Below, piece after piece: positions 21,779-22,556 of a stretch of DNA of 22,556 bases. The first letter of the stretch is position 1, and the number at the start of each line of letters is the position of its first letter. The stretch is from Roseburia sp. CAG:303. GTDB taxonomy: Bacteria > Bacillota > Clostridia > Lachnospirales > Lachnospiraceae. The translations under genes were made by a program, and so were the position numbers. The notes under the pieces were generated by a model. It had not been told where the DNA came from. It made no database searches and saw only the letters and a list, made by a program, of their open reading frames with translations. The stretch is from contig FR900160.1 of assembly GCA_000437755.1 (NCBI GenBank), forward strand, positions 1-22,556. The letters are read 5' to 3'.

Positions 21779-21974
21779 TTGCGAAACACTTAAATTTTTG
21801 TAAATGCATATGCAAATGAAACATTACCACGAAGGCACGCTCTCGCTACATTCGGCTGGTAGCGGTACTAAGATGCTAAAATACAGCATCTAAGTGCCGA
21901 CCGCCTCATAGTACCTTCTTAGTAATTGTTTGATTTGCATATACAATAAAGATAAATTATGAGTTTCGCAATTA
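21776..21974. mobile_element. MITE-like palindromic element with 12-bp terminal inverted repeats
   Basis: TAATTGCGAAAC (21776-21787) and GTTTCGCAATTA (21963-21974) are perfect inverted repeats bounding 199 bases. The arms continue to match imperfectly inwards: left GCATATGCAAATGAAAC pairs with the right-arm complement of GTTTGATTTGCATATAC, GAAGG of the left faces CCTTC of the right, and the centre holds AGATGCT/AGCATCT (21874-21894). The whole piece can fold into one long hairpin. It has no coding capacity. Outermost bases are TA on both sides, as expected for TA target duplication by IS630/Tc1-type transposases. It could also be a structured intergenic repeat of another kind. Copies elsewhere in the genome would settle it. 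Confidence 0.7.
21930..21958 (+). promoter_or_regulatory. Weak promoter inside the MITE right arm for the amidase gene
   Basis: TTGATT (21930-21935), 17 bases, TAAATT (21953-21958). If used, the mobile element supplies the promoter of the amidase gene. The -10 box is a poor match. Confidence 0.3.
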
Positions 21975-22006
21975 ACTAAAAAGATTGTTTAGGAAAGGAA
22001 GTAACA

Positions 22007-22556
22007 GTGGATAAGTTTAAGTTTACAAGACCGCAGGCTGTGGCAGCTATTCTGGCAGCGGTTGTGGTAATCGGAGGAGCTGCATGGTATGCCAATGCAA
22101 AGTCGGCGGATGGCAGTGACGCGAAAGGGAAAACAGAGGCGGTAAATGTCGCGATGAAGGAAACCGGCGAGACAGAGGAAAGCACAACGGAACCGGAGAC
22201 ACAGACGGAGACAGTCGTGGAAACACAGCCAGAGACGGAACAGGAAACAGTACCAGAGATACAGACAGAACCGGAAAGTGAGACGGAAAGTGAGACGGAA
22301 AGTGTGGCAGAGATACAGACGGAGCCGGAAACCGAATCGGAAACAGAACCGGAAACAGAACTGGAAACAGAACCACAGACAGAAGCCATCGAAAGAGTGA
22401 CGAGACCGGCCAATTCGATGGGTACGGTTATCTGTCTCGATCCGGGGCATCAGAGCAGGGGAAATAATGAAAAAGAACCAAATGGACCGGGTTCTTCTAC
22501 CATGAAGACAAAAGTGGCAGGTGGAACAAGCGGGACATACAGCGGAGTTGCGGAAT
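22007..22556 (+). CDS. N-acetylmuramoyl-L-alanine amidase (partial, 3' end outside window)
   Basis: The frame opens at a GTG at 22007 with GGAAAGGA upstream and runs off the window; 183 residues are visible. Residues about 11-28 form a single membrane anchor or uncleaved signal. Residues about 52-127 form a Glu/Thr/Pro-rich low-complexity spacer, typical of a cell-wall-spanning linker. From residue 139 the amidase_3 domain begins: TVICLDPGHQSRGNN, where His148 is the first zinc ligand, followed by the STMKTKVAGGTSGTYSGVAE segment that is common in clostridial amidases of this class. The enzyme cuts the bond between N-acetylmuramic acid and the peptide stem of peptidoglycan. The remaining zinc ligands and catalytic Glu lie beyond the window, so completeness cannot be judged. 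Confidence 0.9.
   Translation, partial: MDKFKFTRPQAVAAILAAVVVIGGAAWYANAKSADGSDAKGKTEAVNVAMKETGETEESTTEPETQTETVVETQPETEQETVPEIQTEPESETESETESVAEIQTEPETESETEPETELETEPQTEAIERVTRPANSMGTVICLDPGHQSRGNNEKEPNGPGSSTMKTKVAGGTSGTYSGVAE
22160..22387 (+). repeat. Glu/Thr-rich low-complexity coding repeat
   Basis: Degenerate repeats based on GAAACAGAACCG / GAGACGGAAAGT units encode ET, EP and ES steps such as TEPETESETEPETELETEPQ. The unit length varies; slippage between strains is likely. Confidence 0.85.

Noticed and set aside
22160..22387. CRISPR-like array
   Set aside because: Repeats are short, degenerate and directly adjoining, in frame with the amidase, with no constant repeat/spacer pattern.
21976..22413. 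Minus-strand ORF of Ser/Val repeats resembling a surface protein
   Set aside because: It is the antisense of the Glu/Thr spacer of the amidase; the repeats are a by-product of the coding repeat on the plus strand.

Overview
The window looks like part of the chromosome of a Gram-positive gut anaerobe of the Clostridia, most probably a Lachnospiraceae-type Firmicute. The basis is strong GGAGG-type ribosome binding sites, AT-rich intergenic DNA with sigma-A promoters, and the gene content: oxygen-sensitive indolepyruvate:ferredoxin oxidoreductase, cytoplasmic GH31, several MATE pumps and a YitT protein. There is no ribosomal or tRNA gene, and the species cannot be named from the sequence.

Layout. 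1-174 is the decayed end of an IS630-like transposase. 282-2433 holds a membrane chemoreceptor and an HD-domain hydrolase, followed by a short scrap resembling the end of an Rpn-type transposase/nuclease. 2637-7123 is a metabolic cluster: histidine phosphatase, phosphoribosyltransferase-TRSP protein, phosphoribosyltransferase-PELOTA ('StiP') protein, a convergent HpcH/HpaI (citrate-lyase-beta-like) aldolase and a HAD phosphatase. This set matches the biosynthetic module that comparative genomics has linked to tellurium-resistance (Ter) systems and to a predicted nucleoside-like metabolite. The ATP-grasp and TerD-type partners are not in the window.

Between the HAD terminator and the next operon lies an unannotated 23-residue, four-cysteine peptide gene on the minus strand (7210-7281). 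It has a near-consensus promoter, a perfect Shine-Dalgarno and a shared hairpin terminator; it is the most novel-looking item here. 7478-11400 is an operon of a stand-alone FakA-C-terminal-like protein, iorA, iorB and a phenylacetate-CoA ligase, so arylpyruvate from aromatic amino acids can be oxidised to arylacetyl-CoA or arylacetate. A bidirectional terminator separates it from a convergent YitT-family membrane protein.

12502-17442 is a MATE / GH31 alpha-glucosidase / MATE operon. 17556-19652 encodes an ECF-like sigma factor, a membrane anti-sigma-like protein and a lipoprotein. 19839-20615 is uridine phosphorylase, ending in a strong terminator. 20939-21778 is a PARG-type macrodomain (TIGR02452) protein with its own near-perfect promoter. 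Its stop codon lies in the terminal inverted repeat of a 199-bp palindromic element that looks like a MITE (21776-21974). The window ends inside an N-acetylmuramoyl-L-alanine amidase with a Glu/Thr-rich spacer.
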